Part shown: piece by piece, positions 52,849-61,515 of the stretch | Numbering within the stretch: the stretch's first letter is position 1 | Layout of the letters: the number at the start of each line of letters is the position of its first letter | Source of the DNA: a bacterium | GTDB lineage: Bacteria; Myxococcota; UBA727; JAUIJE01 | Assembly: GCA_030431455.1 (NCBI GenBank) | Contig: JAUIJE010000004.1 | Location: 310,001 to 374,000, forward strand | DNA: 64,000 nt | Direction: 5' to 3' | The notes under the pieces: model-generated | Seen by the model: only the letters and a program-made list of their open reading frames with translations | Told to the model about the DNA's origin: nothing | The model's database searches: none | Position numbers and translations under genes: made by a program

Positions 52849-55143
52849 GTGACCGACGTAAGCCAGCTCTTGCAGCAGCGGCGGGTGATCGATGATCGCC
52901 TGTTCGCAGAACACTCCGAGTTTTGCGCCGTGATGTTCACCGACATTGTCGGGTCCACGGCGTTTTTTGAGGCCAAAGGCGACATCGAGGGGTTGGCGCT
53001 GGTGCACCGGCACAACGAGATGTTGTTTCCCCTCGTCGAGCAGCACCGCGGCGAGATCATCAAAACCATCGGCGACGCGATCATGGCCACGTTCGCGTTG
53101 CCCGAGCACGCGGTGGCGTGTGCGGTGGCGATGCAGCGACGTTTGGCCGCGGCCAGCGATGAGCCCGATCCGATCAGAATTCGCATCGGGGTCCATGCCG
53201 GTCGGGTTTTGCGCGACGACGGAGACGTGTTTGGCGACACCGTGAACACCGCGGCCCGGGTCGAGTCGGCGGCGGGGGCGGGGGAAGTGCTGATTTCACA
53301 GGCGGTGTTTGATCGGCTGCCGAGCCCCAAGCCGCGGGTGGTCCGGCGGGACACCGTGCCGTTCAAGGGCAAAGCCGAACCCATGGACGTGATGGCCATC
53401 GACACCGGCGCGGTGCGGCCGCTGACCGAGGGGCGTTTGCTCACCCTCGAGCTCCGGCAGGGGCCCGACGGCCTGCGCGTGGGGTGGCGCGATGTCGACG
53501 AGGCCACGGTGAGCGCGCGCCTGTCCAGCGGGCTGACCCCGGACAAGGCGCAATCGATCATCGGCGGGCTCGAGGCGTTGTTCGCCACCAGCAACGGGCC
53601 GAGCGCCTACCGCACGGAGTTGCTGCACCGGGGCAAACGCTTGGCCGAGGCCGCGCTCACCGTCGACGGGGTGGCCCGGCTCAAAGCCGAGCCGCCCCAG
53701 TTTGTGTTGCTCGACCTCGACGAGGAATGGATCGCGGAGCCTTGGGAACTGATGGTGCCGGACAAAGCCCCCCTCGGGCTGTCATGTGGGGTGGGGCGGG
53801 TGGTGAGCGTCGAAGGCGCGGTGCGCCAAGACCCGGTGGCCCCCAGCGGCCGGGCGGTGGTCATCGCCGACCCCGACGGCACGCTCGAACACGCCGCGGC
53901 CGAAGGCCGGGTCATCGCCGGGCTGCTCCAAGAGCGCGGGGTGGACGAGGTCGAGCTCCTCACCGGCGCGGTCGATGCAGATACATTGGTGTCGCGCACC
54001 CGGGGCGCGGCCTTTGTCCACTACGCCGGGCACGCGCAGGTCACCGAGCAGGGCACTGAGCTGGTGTTGGCGGGGGGGAGCCTCACCGTGCGGGACTGGG
54101 CCGACCGGTTGGCGGGGGCGGTGCCCGCGTTTGTGTTTGTGAACGCGTGCCGCTCCTCGGGGGGGCAGGGCTACCGCGACCAGTCGCGCGGTACCGCACA
54201 CGGCGCCGGGGCGTTGCTCGCGGCGGGGGTGCGCCATCACCTCGCCCCCGCCTTCGCGGTCCCCGACGACGACGCGACCTTCTTCGCCGCCCGGGTGTAC
54301 GAGGATTTGCTCGACGGCCAGCCGGTGGGCGAAGCGGTGCGCGCGGCCCGCCAAGCCGCCGCCGATCAGCAGCACGCGTCGTTGGCGTTCGCGGCCTACG
54401 TGCTGTACGGCGACCCCCGCACCGCGCTGTTCGCGGCGCGGCCCGCGCAGAAGCGGGCGTCGTTGCGGGCGGTGAGCGGCGAGCAGGTGCGGTTGCCGCG
54501 CACCGGGACCGCCCATGTGTTGCCCGCGCCAAAGCCGTTCCCGGTGTTTGCCGTGGCCGCGGGGGCGTTGGTCCTCGTCGCGCTCACCCTCGTGGCCGTG
54601 CTGGTGTCGGGCGAGGGCCCGGCGCCGTCCCCCGCAGACCCACCCCCGGTCGTCGGGGGGGCGCCGGTCACGCCGCCGTCTCCGCCGGTGACCGCGAAGG
54701 TGGCGCACACCGGGGATGTGCGGGTGTCGGTGTTGCCGTTCAAGACCGTGGGCGAGGCGGACCAGGCGGCCGCGCTCGGCGAGGGGCTCGCGGAGGCGTT
54801 GACCACCGGGCTCGCGGGCGCGCCGGGCATGGCGCTCATCGAGCGCGGCCAGATCGACGTGGACCTCGGAGAGATCGAGTTTTCCCAGAGCAAGTACGTC
54901 GACCCCGCGACGAGGGCCCAGCTCGGCAAAATCAAGGGCGCCGAGATCGCAGTACTCGGTGCGGTGCAGCGCGCGGGCGCGCAGCTGCGCGTCACCGCGC
55001 GTTTTGTCGACGTGGAGACCGGGAAAATCATCGAGCAGGTGGTGACCACGGGCGAGGCCGCGGATGTGTTCGGGCTGCAGGACGCGGTCACCGCGCGGGT
55101 CAAAGAGAAGCTCGGCCCGGTGGTGCAGGGAGCCCGGCCATGA
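52849..55143 (+). CDS. Adenylate cyclase - CHAT protease - membrane helix - CsgG/FlgO-like sensor
   Basis: The 764-residue protein has four parts (GTG numbering). Residues 22-190 are a class III cyclase: metal Asp in FTDIVGST (D32) and IKTIGDA (D76), base-selecting Lys (K72) and Asp (D126) as in adenylate cyclases, and NTAAR (N133, R137) for the transition state. Residues 280-530 are a CHAT caspase-like protease with His in VHYAGHA (H395) and Cys in VNACRSS (C434). Residues 566-587 are a membrane helix, then a Pro-rich linker. Residues 622-758 resemble the CsgG/FlgO-like domain of envelope proteins (VSVLPFKTVG, RVTARFVDVETG). Cyclase and protease face the cytoplasm. It overlaps the next gene (ATGA). 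A TTG at 52795 is the alternative start. Confidence 0.88.
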   Translation: MTDVSQLLQQRRVIDDRLFAEHSEFCAVMFTDIVGSTAFFEAKGDIEGLALVHRHNEMLFPLVEQHRGEIIKTIGDAIMATFALPEHAVACAVAMQRRLAAASDEPDPIRIRIGVHAGRVLRDDGDVFGDTVNTAARVESAAGAGEVLISQAVFDRLPSPKPRVVRRDTVPFKGKAEPMDVMAIDTGAVRPLTEGRLLTLELRQGPDGLRVGWRDVDEATVSARLSSGLTPDKAQSIIGGLEALFATSNGPSAYRTELLHRGKRLAEAALTVDGVARLKAEPPQFVLLDLDEEWIAEPWELMVPDKAPLGLSCGVGRVVSVEGAVRQDPVAPSGRAVVIADPDGTLEHAAAEGRVIAGLLQERGVDEVELLTGAVDADTLVSRTRGAAFVHYAGHAQVTEQGTELVLAGGSLTVRDWADRLAGAVPAFVFVNACRSSGGQGYRDQSRGTAHGAGALLAAGVRHHLAPAFAVPDDDATFFAARVYEDLLDGQPVGEAVRAARQAAADQQHASLAFAAYVLYGDPRTALFAARPAQKRASLRAVSGEQVRLPRTGTAHVLPAPKPFPVFAVAAGALVLVALTLVAVLVSGEGPAPSPADPPPVVGGAPVTPPSPPVTAKVAHTGDVRVSVLPFKTVGEADQAAALGEGLAEALTTGLAGAPGMALIERGQIDVDLGEIEFSQSKYVDPATRAQLGKIKGAEIAVLGAVQRAGAQLRVTARFVDVETGKIIEQVVTTGEAADVFGLQDAVTARVKEKLGPVVQGARP

Positions 55144-56609
55144 CCCGGGCGGCGGTGGTGTTGGCGCTGGCGATGGGGGCGGCGGGCCCGGTACACGCCG
55201 CGTCGCAGGCCGCGCCGTATGCTGTCATGCCATTCAAAAACATTGGCGGCGGGGAAGAGCTGGCTTGGCTCTCGTTGGGCATGGCCGAGACCATGGTCTC
55301 GGACTTGAAGAAAGAGAAGTTCGCGGTGGTCGAGCGCGACCAAGTGGGGGCGGCGCTGGCCGAGCTGAAGCTGCAACAAAGCGTGAACGTCGATGCATCG
55401 ACCGCGGCGAAGGTGGGCAAGATCGTCGGGGCCCGCACGGTGGTGATCGGCGGCTACCAGACCGCGGGCCAGCAGCTGCGCATCACCGCGCGCTTCGTCG
55501 ACGTCCAGACCGGCGTGGTCCGGCAGACGGCGAAGGCGACCGGAAAGGTGGGCGCGGTGTTCGCGCTGCAAGACCGCATCGTGTCCCAGCTCACCGGCAG
55601 AAAGGTCCAGGTCCGGCGGCACCGGGCCACGCCGAAACGCGCCAAGAAGGGCGCGTCGGCCGCGCCGAAAAAGGTCGCGGTCAGCGCTGAGACCATGAAG
55701 CCGATGCTCGATGCCTACCGCTTGTACAGCGAGAGCTTGGGCCAGTCCGACCCCATGGCCCGGCGGGTGGCGCTGTTGCAGTCGCTGCAAGCGGACCCGG
55801 GATTTGCTTACGCGCTCGACGAGCTGGACGCGCTTGAGCTGCGTTTGGCCGCGTACAAAAAGCAGGCCCTGCGCGAGGTGTTGGCCCGCATCGACGCCGC
55901 CATCGCCATCTACCGGGACGCGACGAGGCCCGACGAGGACCGGGCCAAGGCGGCGATGGACGCGATGCGTGACCTTCAGGTCAACCGCCAGTACACCGCG
56001 CTGCTCGAGGTGTGCCAGGAGATCGTCGAGCTCCAGCTGCCCCCGTACTACACCATGAACATCAGTGAATATGCATTGCACGCGTGCTTCACCGCCCACC
56101 AGCAGCTGGTGCACACCGATGAGGCGATGCGGGTCGGCGAGCAGTTCCTCAAGACCTACCCCGGCAGCCAGCTCCACCAGAGCGTCACCCTGGGGGTTGA
56201 GCAGTTGATCAAGCAGCAGCGCGAACGCAAGAAGCTCTACGCGGCCTACGACGAGGAGTTGGCGGAGCTCGAAGAACGCGCCGCGGGGTTTCGCGCCCGC
56301 GACGAACGCCGGCCGAACCCCGAGCGCCTCGCGGGCCAGCTGGTCCAGGTCGAGAGCCAACGCTGCAGCCTGCTCGCGCGGCACTACCACGTCGAAGAGG
56401 CCGAACGTCACTGCAAAGAGTTCATCGACGCCCACGCGGGCGAAGAGCGCGCGGACCCTTGGGTGTACCAGGCCCGGGTCCAGCTGTTCTTTCTCTACCG
56501 GAACCTCGGCCGCTTCGATGACGCCCGGCGCATCGGAGCCGACCTCATCGTGCACCACGGGGACAAAGGCGCGGACGTCGCCGACACCGCCCGCTGGTTC
56601 CCCCGGTAG
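55140..56609 (+). CDS. Secreted CsgG/FlgO-like protein with helical repeats
   Basis: The 489-residue product starts with a signal peptide (MTRAAVVLALAMGAAG, cleavage after HAA). Residues about 25-150 are the same CsgG/FlgO-like domain as the C-terminus of the preceding gene product: YAVMPFKNIGGGEEL, VVERDQVGAALAELKLQQ and LRITARFVDVQTGVV. A basic linker (HRATPKRAKKGAS) and about 300 residues of TPR-like helices follow. It is translationally coupled to the cyclase-CHAT gene. The shared domain suggests that the two proteins interact or sense the same ligand in the periplasm. No catalytic motif is seen. Confidence 0.82.
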   Translation: MTRAAVVLALAMGAAGPVHAASQAAPYAVMPFKNIGGGEELAWLSLGMAETMVSDLKKEKFAVVERDQVGAALAELKLQQSVNVDASTAAKVGKIVGARTVVIGGYQTAGQQLRITARFVDVQTGVVRQTAKATGKVGAVFALQDRIVSQLTGRKVQVRRHRATPKRAKKGASAAPKKVAVSAETMKPMLDAYRLYSESLGQSDPMARRVALLQSLQADPGFAYALDELDALELRLAAYKKQALREVLARIDAAIAIYRDATRPDEDRAKAAMDAMRDLQVNRQYTALLEVCQEIVELQLPPYYTMNISEYALHACFTAHQQLVHTDEAMRVGEQFLKTYPGSQLHQSVTLGVEQLIKQQRERKKLYAAYDEELAELEERAAGFRARDERRPNPERLAGQLVQVESQRCSLLARHYHVEEAERHCKEFIDAHAGEERADPWVYQARVQLFFLYRNLGRFDDARRIGADLIVHHGDKGADVADTARWFPR

Positions 56610-56611
56610 GG

Positions 56612-57181
56612 CTACAGCAAGAACAAGGGCAACACGAGCGCGGCCCCCACCGCGGCTTGCGGGCGCACCGACGAGTGGCTGAACCAGGAGCCGCCGCCCT
56701 CCGCGGTCAGGTACGCCCCAAAACCGTGCCACCGCACGCCCGCGCCCACCTGCAACGCCGCCCGCAACAGCCCTTGCTGGGGCAACGCCCGCACGTCGAC
56801 ACCGGCGTAGGGCCGCAAAAAGCCCTCTACCGGACCTGCGTGCAGCAGCACGGTGGTGTCCGCTTGGCTGGACAGACCCGGGAAGGCCCGCACATCCACG
56901 AGGCCAATCGTGCCGAGGTCGGCCCCCACCGTCCACAGCAGCCAGTCGTTGCGAAACAGGGCCAAGCTGGCGCCGATCTCGGTGCGCAGTGTCTTCTGCA
57001 ACAGCCCGGCCTCGACCTTGGCCCGGGGGAGGAACGTGCCCTTGCCGAACGCGGCTTGGGCGGAAAAGCGCAGCGGCCACTGGGCCTCGAACGCGAGCTG
57101 GCCGTCGTGGGTGGGCAGGGCGGGGGCGGCCTGCACCGCGCCCGCCCCGAGCAGGAGGCTGAGCAGTAGGATTGTTCTCAT
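56612..57181 (-). CDS. Small outer membrane beta-barrel protein
   Basis: The 189-residue product has a signal peptide (MRTILLLSLLLGAGAVQA) and alternating hydrophobic/polar strands (LAFEAQWPLRFSAQAAFG, VEAGLLQKTLRTEIGASLAL, RPYAGVDVRALPQQ, LQVGAGVRWHGFGAYLTAEG) typical of a narrow barrel of about eight strands. It ends in hydrophobic residues. Its start overlaps the stop of the hydrolase gene (ATGA), so both are expressed together. Function unknown. Confidence 0.72.
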   Translation of the reverse strand: MRTILLLSLLLGAGAVQAAPALPTHDGQLAFEAQWPLRFSAQAAFGKGTFLPRAKVEAGLLQKTLRTEIGASLALFRNDWLLWTVGADLGTIGLVDVRAFPGLSSQADTTVLLHAGPVEGFLRPYAGVDVRALPQQGLLRAALQVGAGVRWHGFGAYLTAEGGGSWFSHSSVRPQAAVGAALVLPLFLL

Positions 57182-58053
57182 CGGTGCACCCCCGCCGGCC
57201 ACGCCGCGGCATCGAACAGGGCGGCGCTGTCGGCGCCGACGAGATCGGCCAACGCCCCGTCGAGCATGAACGTCGCCCGGGCCCGGGCCACGTCTTGATC
57301 GACCTCGAGGGGGCCGTCGGACTCGAGGTCGGCATCGCTGTTGTTGTCGGTGTACGCAAAGTGGTTCATGCCGTCGACGACGGCGAACACCGTGGGGGCG
57401 CTGAACGCTTCGGCCCCGTCCGCGATCTCGGCGGGGTCGATTCTTCCGTCGGTGGCCCCGGCCACCGACACCACCAGCCCGGTGCCGGTCTCCACCGCGT
57501 CGGCGGGGTCGGGAATGGACGCGAGCAACACCAGGTGGGTCACGGTCTCGTCGTAGAGCCAGGCCTTGGCCGCGACCACCCCGCCCAGGCTGTGGCCCGT
57601 CACCAATGCTGGTGCATCGGGGTCGAGGCCGCGCAGCGGCCCTTGGCCGGTGGCGGCTTGGTCGCGACCGGCTTCGAGCACGTCGGCCGCGAGGTTGGAC
57701 TCAAAGAACGCGAGGTTGCCGATGTGGTGGGGCATGAACACCACGTGACCCCGGGACGCGATGTGGGCCGCGAGCCAATGGTACCGCGCGGTCTCGACCA
57801 GCCCGCCCTGGAGCAACAGCACCGGGGCGAAGGGGCCCGCGGCGGGCTCGTCTTCCTCGTCCAAGGGCACGAACACGTCGACGTCCGCCGACTCGCTGAC
57901 CCGCACCCGGAACGAGTCGCGCATCAACCCCGCGCCGAACCGCCCGTCCGTGCCCCACGCGCCGTCGCGCCCGTCATCAAAGGACAACACCGGCTCGAGC
58001 CCGGGGGCGCAGCCGGCGAGCACCACCAACACCACACACAAGATCCGCTTCAT
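57178..58053 (-). CDS. Alpha/beta hydrolase lipoprotein
   Basis: The 291-residue product is a lipoprotein (lipobox VLAGC at residues 10-14) with an alpha/beta hydrolase fold. The nucleophile is Ser in GHSLGG (near residue 150); the oxyanion region is LLLQGGLVETARYHWLA and the catalytic His is probably in DGMNHFAY. The pattern is close to chlorophyllase/PET-hydrolase-like esterases (dienelactone hydrolase group). Start at 58053 because the longer form would bury the signal. It precedes and overlaps the barrel gene. Substrate unknown; an outer-envelope esterase is inferred. Confidence 0.8.
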   Translation of the reverse strand: MKRILCVVLVVLAGCAPGLEPVLSFDDGRDGAWGTDGRFGAGLMRDSFRVRVSESADVDVFVPLDEEDEPAAGPFAPVLLLQGGLVETARYHWLAAHIASRGHVVFMPHHIGNLAFFESNLAADVLEAGRDQAATGQGPLRGLDPDAPALVTGHSLGGVVAAKAWLYDETVTHLVLLASIPDPADAVETGTGLVVSVAGATDGRIDPAEIADGAEAFSAPTVFAVVDGMNHFAYTDNNSDADLESDGPLEVDQDVARARATFMLDGALADLVGADSAALFDAAAWPAGVHR

Positions 58054-58166
58054 GGCCGGACGGTAAGCGCTTTGTGCCCCTCCCGTCGAGAACCGCGGGC
58101 GCAAATGCGCAAACACCCTTGCGTGTCATCTCGGTCGTGGCAGGGTCGGCGCCGAAGGAGGAGACC

Positions 58167-59912
58167 ATGCGCAAGCTGTTCGTGCTGTCTTTTGGCCTGT
58201 TGATCGCATCCTGTTCGTCCGATGAGGCGGCAGAGAAGCCCGATGAAGACCCCACCGAGGCCGCCCAGGCCCAGGAGGAGGCCCCGGCGGAGGCGGCCCC
58301 CGACCCCGCGGTGGAGGCCTGGAAAGAGCGGCTGTCCCGCTACGCGCGCCCCGAGCTCACCGCCGACATCTCGTCGTTGCCGGACTCGGAAAAACAAGCG
58401 CTCTACGAAATCATCGAGGCGTCCAAGCTCCTCGACCCGATCTTCAACCGCCAGGCGTGGGCCGGCAATCCGGAGCTCATCGCCGAGCTGGAGAAGGACA
58501 CGTCAGACGTCGGCCAAATGAAACTGCAGTACCTCAAGCTGCACCGGGGACCGTGGGACCGGCAAGAGCACTTCGCCGCGTTCGCCACCGACAAGACCCG
58601 GCCGGAAGGGGCCGGGTTTTATCCCGAGGACCTGACCAAAGAAGAGTTCAAGGCGTGGATCGAGGCCCACCCCGAGGACAAAGAAGCGTTCGAAGGCCTG
58701 TTCACCGTGGTGCGCCGCGACGGGGACAAGCTGGTGGCGGTGCCCTACAGCGAGGCGTACAAAGAGTGGCTCGAGCCCGCCGCCGCTCACCTCAAAAAAG
58801 CCGCGAGCTTGACCACCAACAAGTCGTTGGCGACGTTCCTCAACAGCCGGGCCGACGCGTTCTTGTCCGATGACTACTACCAGTCGGACAAAGACTGGAT
58901 GGACCTCGACAGCCAGGTCGAGGTCACCATCGGGCCCTACGAGGTCTACGAGGACAACCTCTTCGCGTACAAGGCGAGCTTTGAGTCGTTCGTGACCGTG
59001 AGCGATCCCGCCGCGTCGGAGCAGCTCGCGAAATTCAAGAACATGCTCCCGGAGATGGAACAGAACCTCCCGCTGCCAAAGGAGCTCAAGACCAAACGCG
59101 GCGCGGAAAGCCCCATCCGGGTGGTGGACTTGGTGTTCACCGCCGGCGACGCCAAAAAGAGCGTGCAGACCATCGCGTTCAACCTCCCCAACGACGAGCG
59201 TGTTCGCAAAGAAAAGGGCGCCAAGAAAGTGTTGCTGCGCAATGCCATTGAGACGAAGTTCGACCAGATTCTGCGGCCCATCGCGGCCCAGGTGCTGGCC
59301 GAAGACCAGCAGCAATACCTGAGCGCGAGCGCGTTCTTTCACGAGGTGCTCTTTCACGAGCTGTCCCACTCGCTCGGCCCCGCGTTCGTGAAGCAGACCG
59401 CGCAGCAGTCGCGCAAGAACAAAGGCAAAAAGGTCGAAGTTCGGCTCGCCCTCGAGGAGACCTACAGCGCCATCGAGGAGGCCAAGGCCGACGTGATGGG
59501 CGCGTACAACATCCTGTTCATGATCGAGAAGGGTGAGTTCCCCGCTGAGTTCAAAGAGCAGCTGTTGGTCTCGTATTTCGCGGGGTTGTTCCGGAGCGTG
59601 CGCTTCGGGGTGGCCGAGGCCCACGGACAAGGTGCGGCGATGCAAATCAACCGCCTGCTCGAGGCGGGGGGCGCGACCTTCGACGAGGAAAAGCAGGTGT
59701 TCACCGTCGACATGCAGAAGCTGGAGCAGGGCATCACCGACCTGGTGCGCGACCTCTGCATGCTGCAATCCGCGGGGGACAAGGCCGGGGCCGAGGCCCT
59801 GCTCAGCAAGTACGGGGTGATGAGCCCGCCGATGGAGAAGGCCCTGGCCAAACTCGGCGGCATCCCCGTCGACATCCGGCCGGTGTTCGTGCTCGAGGGC
59901 AAGGCCCTCTGA
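58167..59912 (+). CDS. M49-like (dipeptidyl peptidase III-related) metallopeptidase lipoprotein
   Basis: The 581-residue product has a lipobox (LLIASC) and an acidic linker before the folded part. The zinc motif is HELSH (in FHEVLFHELSHSLGP, near residue 395), a HExxH form rather than the HExxxH of classical DPP III. The third ligand Glu is in EEAKADVMGAYN, some 45 residues later, as in the EEx(R/K)AE/D signature of M49. This matches the bacterial Zn-hydrolase branch of M49. The start follows GAAGGAGGAG. It would act outside the cytoplasm, anchored to a membrane. Confidence 0.83.
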   Translation: MRKLFVLSFGLLIASCSSDEAAEKPDEDPTEAAQAQEEAPAEAAPDPAVEAWKERLSRYARPELTADISSLPDSEKQALYEIIEASKLLDPIFNRQAWAGNPELIAELEKDTSDVGQMKLQYLKLHRGPWDRQEHFAAFATDKTRPEGAGFYPEDLTKEEFKAWIEAHPEDKEAFEGLFTVVRRDGDKLVAVPYSEAYKEWLEPAAAHLKKAASLTTNKSLATFLNSRADAFLSDDYYQSDKDWMDLDSQVEVTIGPYEVYEDNLFAYKASFESFVTVSDPAASEQLAKFKNMLPEMEQNLPLPKELKTKRGAESPIRVVDLVFTAGDAKKSVQTIAFNLPNDERVRKEKGAKKVLLRNAIETKFDQILRPIAAQVLAEDQQQYLSASAFFHEVLFHELSHSLGPAFVKQTAQQSRKNKGKKVEVRLALEETYSAIEEAKADVMGAYNILFMIEKGEFPAEFKEQLLVSYFAGLFRSVRFGVAEAHGQGAAMQINRLLEAGGATFDEEKQVFTVDMQKLEQGITDLVRDLCMLQSAGDKAGAEALLSKYGVMSPPMEKALAKLGGIPVDIRPVFVLEGKAL

Positions 59913-60004
59913 GTCCAAGCGGCTTGTAACCAACCGTCTCGGCTTCACAATTCGCCGGACGACGCCGGGCCCACAACCGGGCCCGGCGTGCTAGACCACA
60001 CGCG

Positions 60005-61141
60005 ATGGCCCGCCTACCCAAATCCGTCGGCATCTATGAGGTCACCGACCGCATCGGTGAGGGGGGGATGGGCGAAATCCTCCTCGGGTTTCATCCTTTG
60101 TTGCAGCGGGAAGTGGCGATCAAGCGGCTGCTGCCGGACATGGCCAAGGACGACGCCATGGTCGAGCGCTTCTTCCGCGAGGGCAAAGCCCTGGCCAAGC
60201 TCCAACACCAAGCGATCTGCGCCGTGTTCGACATGGCCCAGAAGGCCGGCACCGCCTACATCGTGCTCGAGTACGTCGACGGTTACGACCTCGCCCACAT
60301 CCTCAAGAGCGGGCCCATGCCCGTCGACGTCGCCGCCATCGTCGGGCTCGAGGTGGCCGACGCCCTCGACCACGCCCATTTCCATGGCGTGCTGCACCGC
60401 GACATCAAGCCCCCCAACGTGATGATTTCGAAGACCGGCGACATCAAGCTCATGGACTTTGGCATCGCCCTCGTCGACGATCTCGAGCGCATGACCGCCA
60501 CCGGGCTGATGGTGGGCACGCCGATGTACATGGCCCCCGAGGTCATCTGCGGGGAGGAGCCCGACGAGCGCTCCGACATCTATTCGCTGGGCGCGATGCT
60601 GTACCAATGTCTGAGCGGGCAAAAAATGTTCGCCCACGCCAACGCGCAAAACATCTACCCGCTCATCGAGCAGGGGCGTTTTCCCCCGCTCAAAAAAATC
60701 GCCCCCCGCGTGCCCCGCGCGCTGCGCCGCATCGTCGACCGGTGCATCCAGCGCAAGCCGGAGAAACGCTACGAGACCGCGGCCGAGCTGCGCCAGGACC
60801 TCGAGACGTTCCTCGCCACCCACCACGGTTGGGCCCAACACCAAGAGCGCCTGGTGGCGTTCCTGCACGTCGACGGCCACATCTCCGAGGACGAGGCGCT
60901 CACCTGCATCGACGCCGACCAGTTGGTCATCTCCCGCGAGGTCGAGCTCAAACCGCCCCGTCAGGTCTGGGCCGGCATCGCGACCCTGTTGTTCATCAGC
61001 TTGCTCGCCCTCGCCGGGGGCTTGGCGGTGGCGGCCCAGACCGGCTACCTGTCGAAGTTCGAGCAGAGCCTGGGCGGGCGGGGGGCGGAGGCCAACCCCG
61101 CGGCCCCCACCGACGAGGCCGCTCCCGCTGACGCGCCCTGA
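60005..61141 (+). CDS. Ser/Thr protein kinase with C-terminal membrane helix
   Basis: The 378-residue product has a complete Hanks-type kinase at residues 10-270: GEGGMGEILLG (P-loop), VAIKRL (Lys), HRDIKPPNVM (catalytic loop), LMDFGIA and MAPEVICGEEPDERSDIYSLG. A helical region of about 50 residues (TIDADQLVI and neighbours) precedes a single membrane helix (about 322-345) and a short Ala/Pro/Asp-rich outer tail. The kinase faces the cytoplasm. TAGACC lies seven bases before the ATG, so the transcript may be leaderless. Targets unknown. Confidence 0.9.
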   Translation: MARLPKSVGIYEVTDRIGEGGMGEILLGFHPLLQREVAIKRLLPDMAKDDAMVERFFREGKALAKLQHQAICAVFDMAQKAGTAYIVLEYVDGYDLAHILKSGPMPVDVAAIVGLEVADALDHAHFHGVLHRDIKPPNVMISKTGDIKLMDFGIALVDDLERMTATGLMVGTPMYMAPEVICGEEPDERSDIYSLGAMLYQCLSGQKMFAHANAQNIYPLIEQGRFPPLKKIAPRVPRALRRIVDRCIQRKPEKRYETAAELRQDLETFLATHHGWAQHQERLVAFLHVDGHISEDEALTCIDADQLVISREVELKPPRQVWAGIATLLFISLLALAGGLAVAAQTGYLSKFEQSLGGRGAEANPAAPTDEAAPADAP

Positions 61142-61515
61142 CGCTGACAAACATGTCGGGGGGGTGACAGCGATGTCGCGCAGCCCACGCCCACCGGCGC
61201 CTTTGCACCGCCTGGGCGCGGGGATCTTGACGCTGCTCACAGTTGGCCCGCGGATTGCTTTACAGCGCGTGGGGTTCGCGGGGGTGAACGCGACACCGTT
61301 TATTTGAACAACCCGCCGTGGACAGGCTGGCGTTGTGTTCGTGCGCCGTCTCGTGACGGCGCGCCCCCGCGGGCCCCATCTATCTAACGGGGGGCGGTTC
61401 CATCCCACGGTTCCACCATGGATAGTCGTCCAGGTACATTGTGGGCCAGGACAAAAAAAAAGGCCCGACATGCGTCGGGCCTCTTTTGCGGTCTAGGCCG
61501 CGGGTCTCGACGAGC
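61142..61515 (+). other. Intergenic region of 374 bases without a gene
   Basis: No coding frame is supported. The stretch holds a small hairpin (GCGCCGTC with GACGGCGC, about 61345-61365) and ends in the terminator of the prolyl oligopeptidase gene. A small RNA is possible but unsupported. Confidence 0.5.
61452..61490 (-). terminator. Prolyl oligopeptidase terminator (bidirectional)
   Basis: Stem AGGCCCGAC pairs with GTCGGGCCT around ATGC. On the minus strand it is followed by nine T. It begins about 30 bases after the peptidase stop. Confidence 0.85.

Noticed and set aside
55140-56609. Second gene considered as a curli-type CsgG secretion channel
   Set aside because: The protein lacks the transmembrane hairpins and lipobox of CsgG, no csgA/B/E/F genes are nearby, and most of its length is helical repeat.
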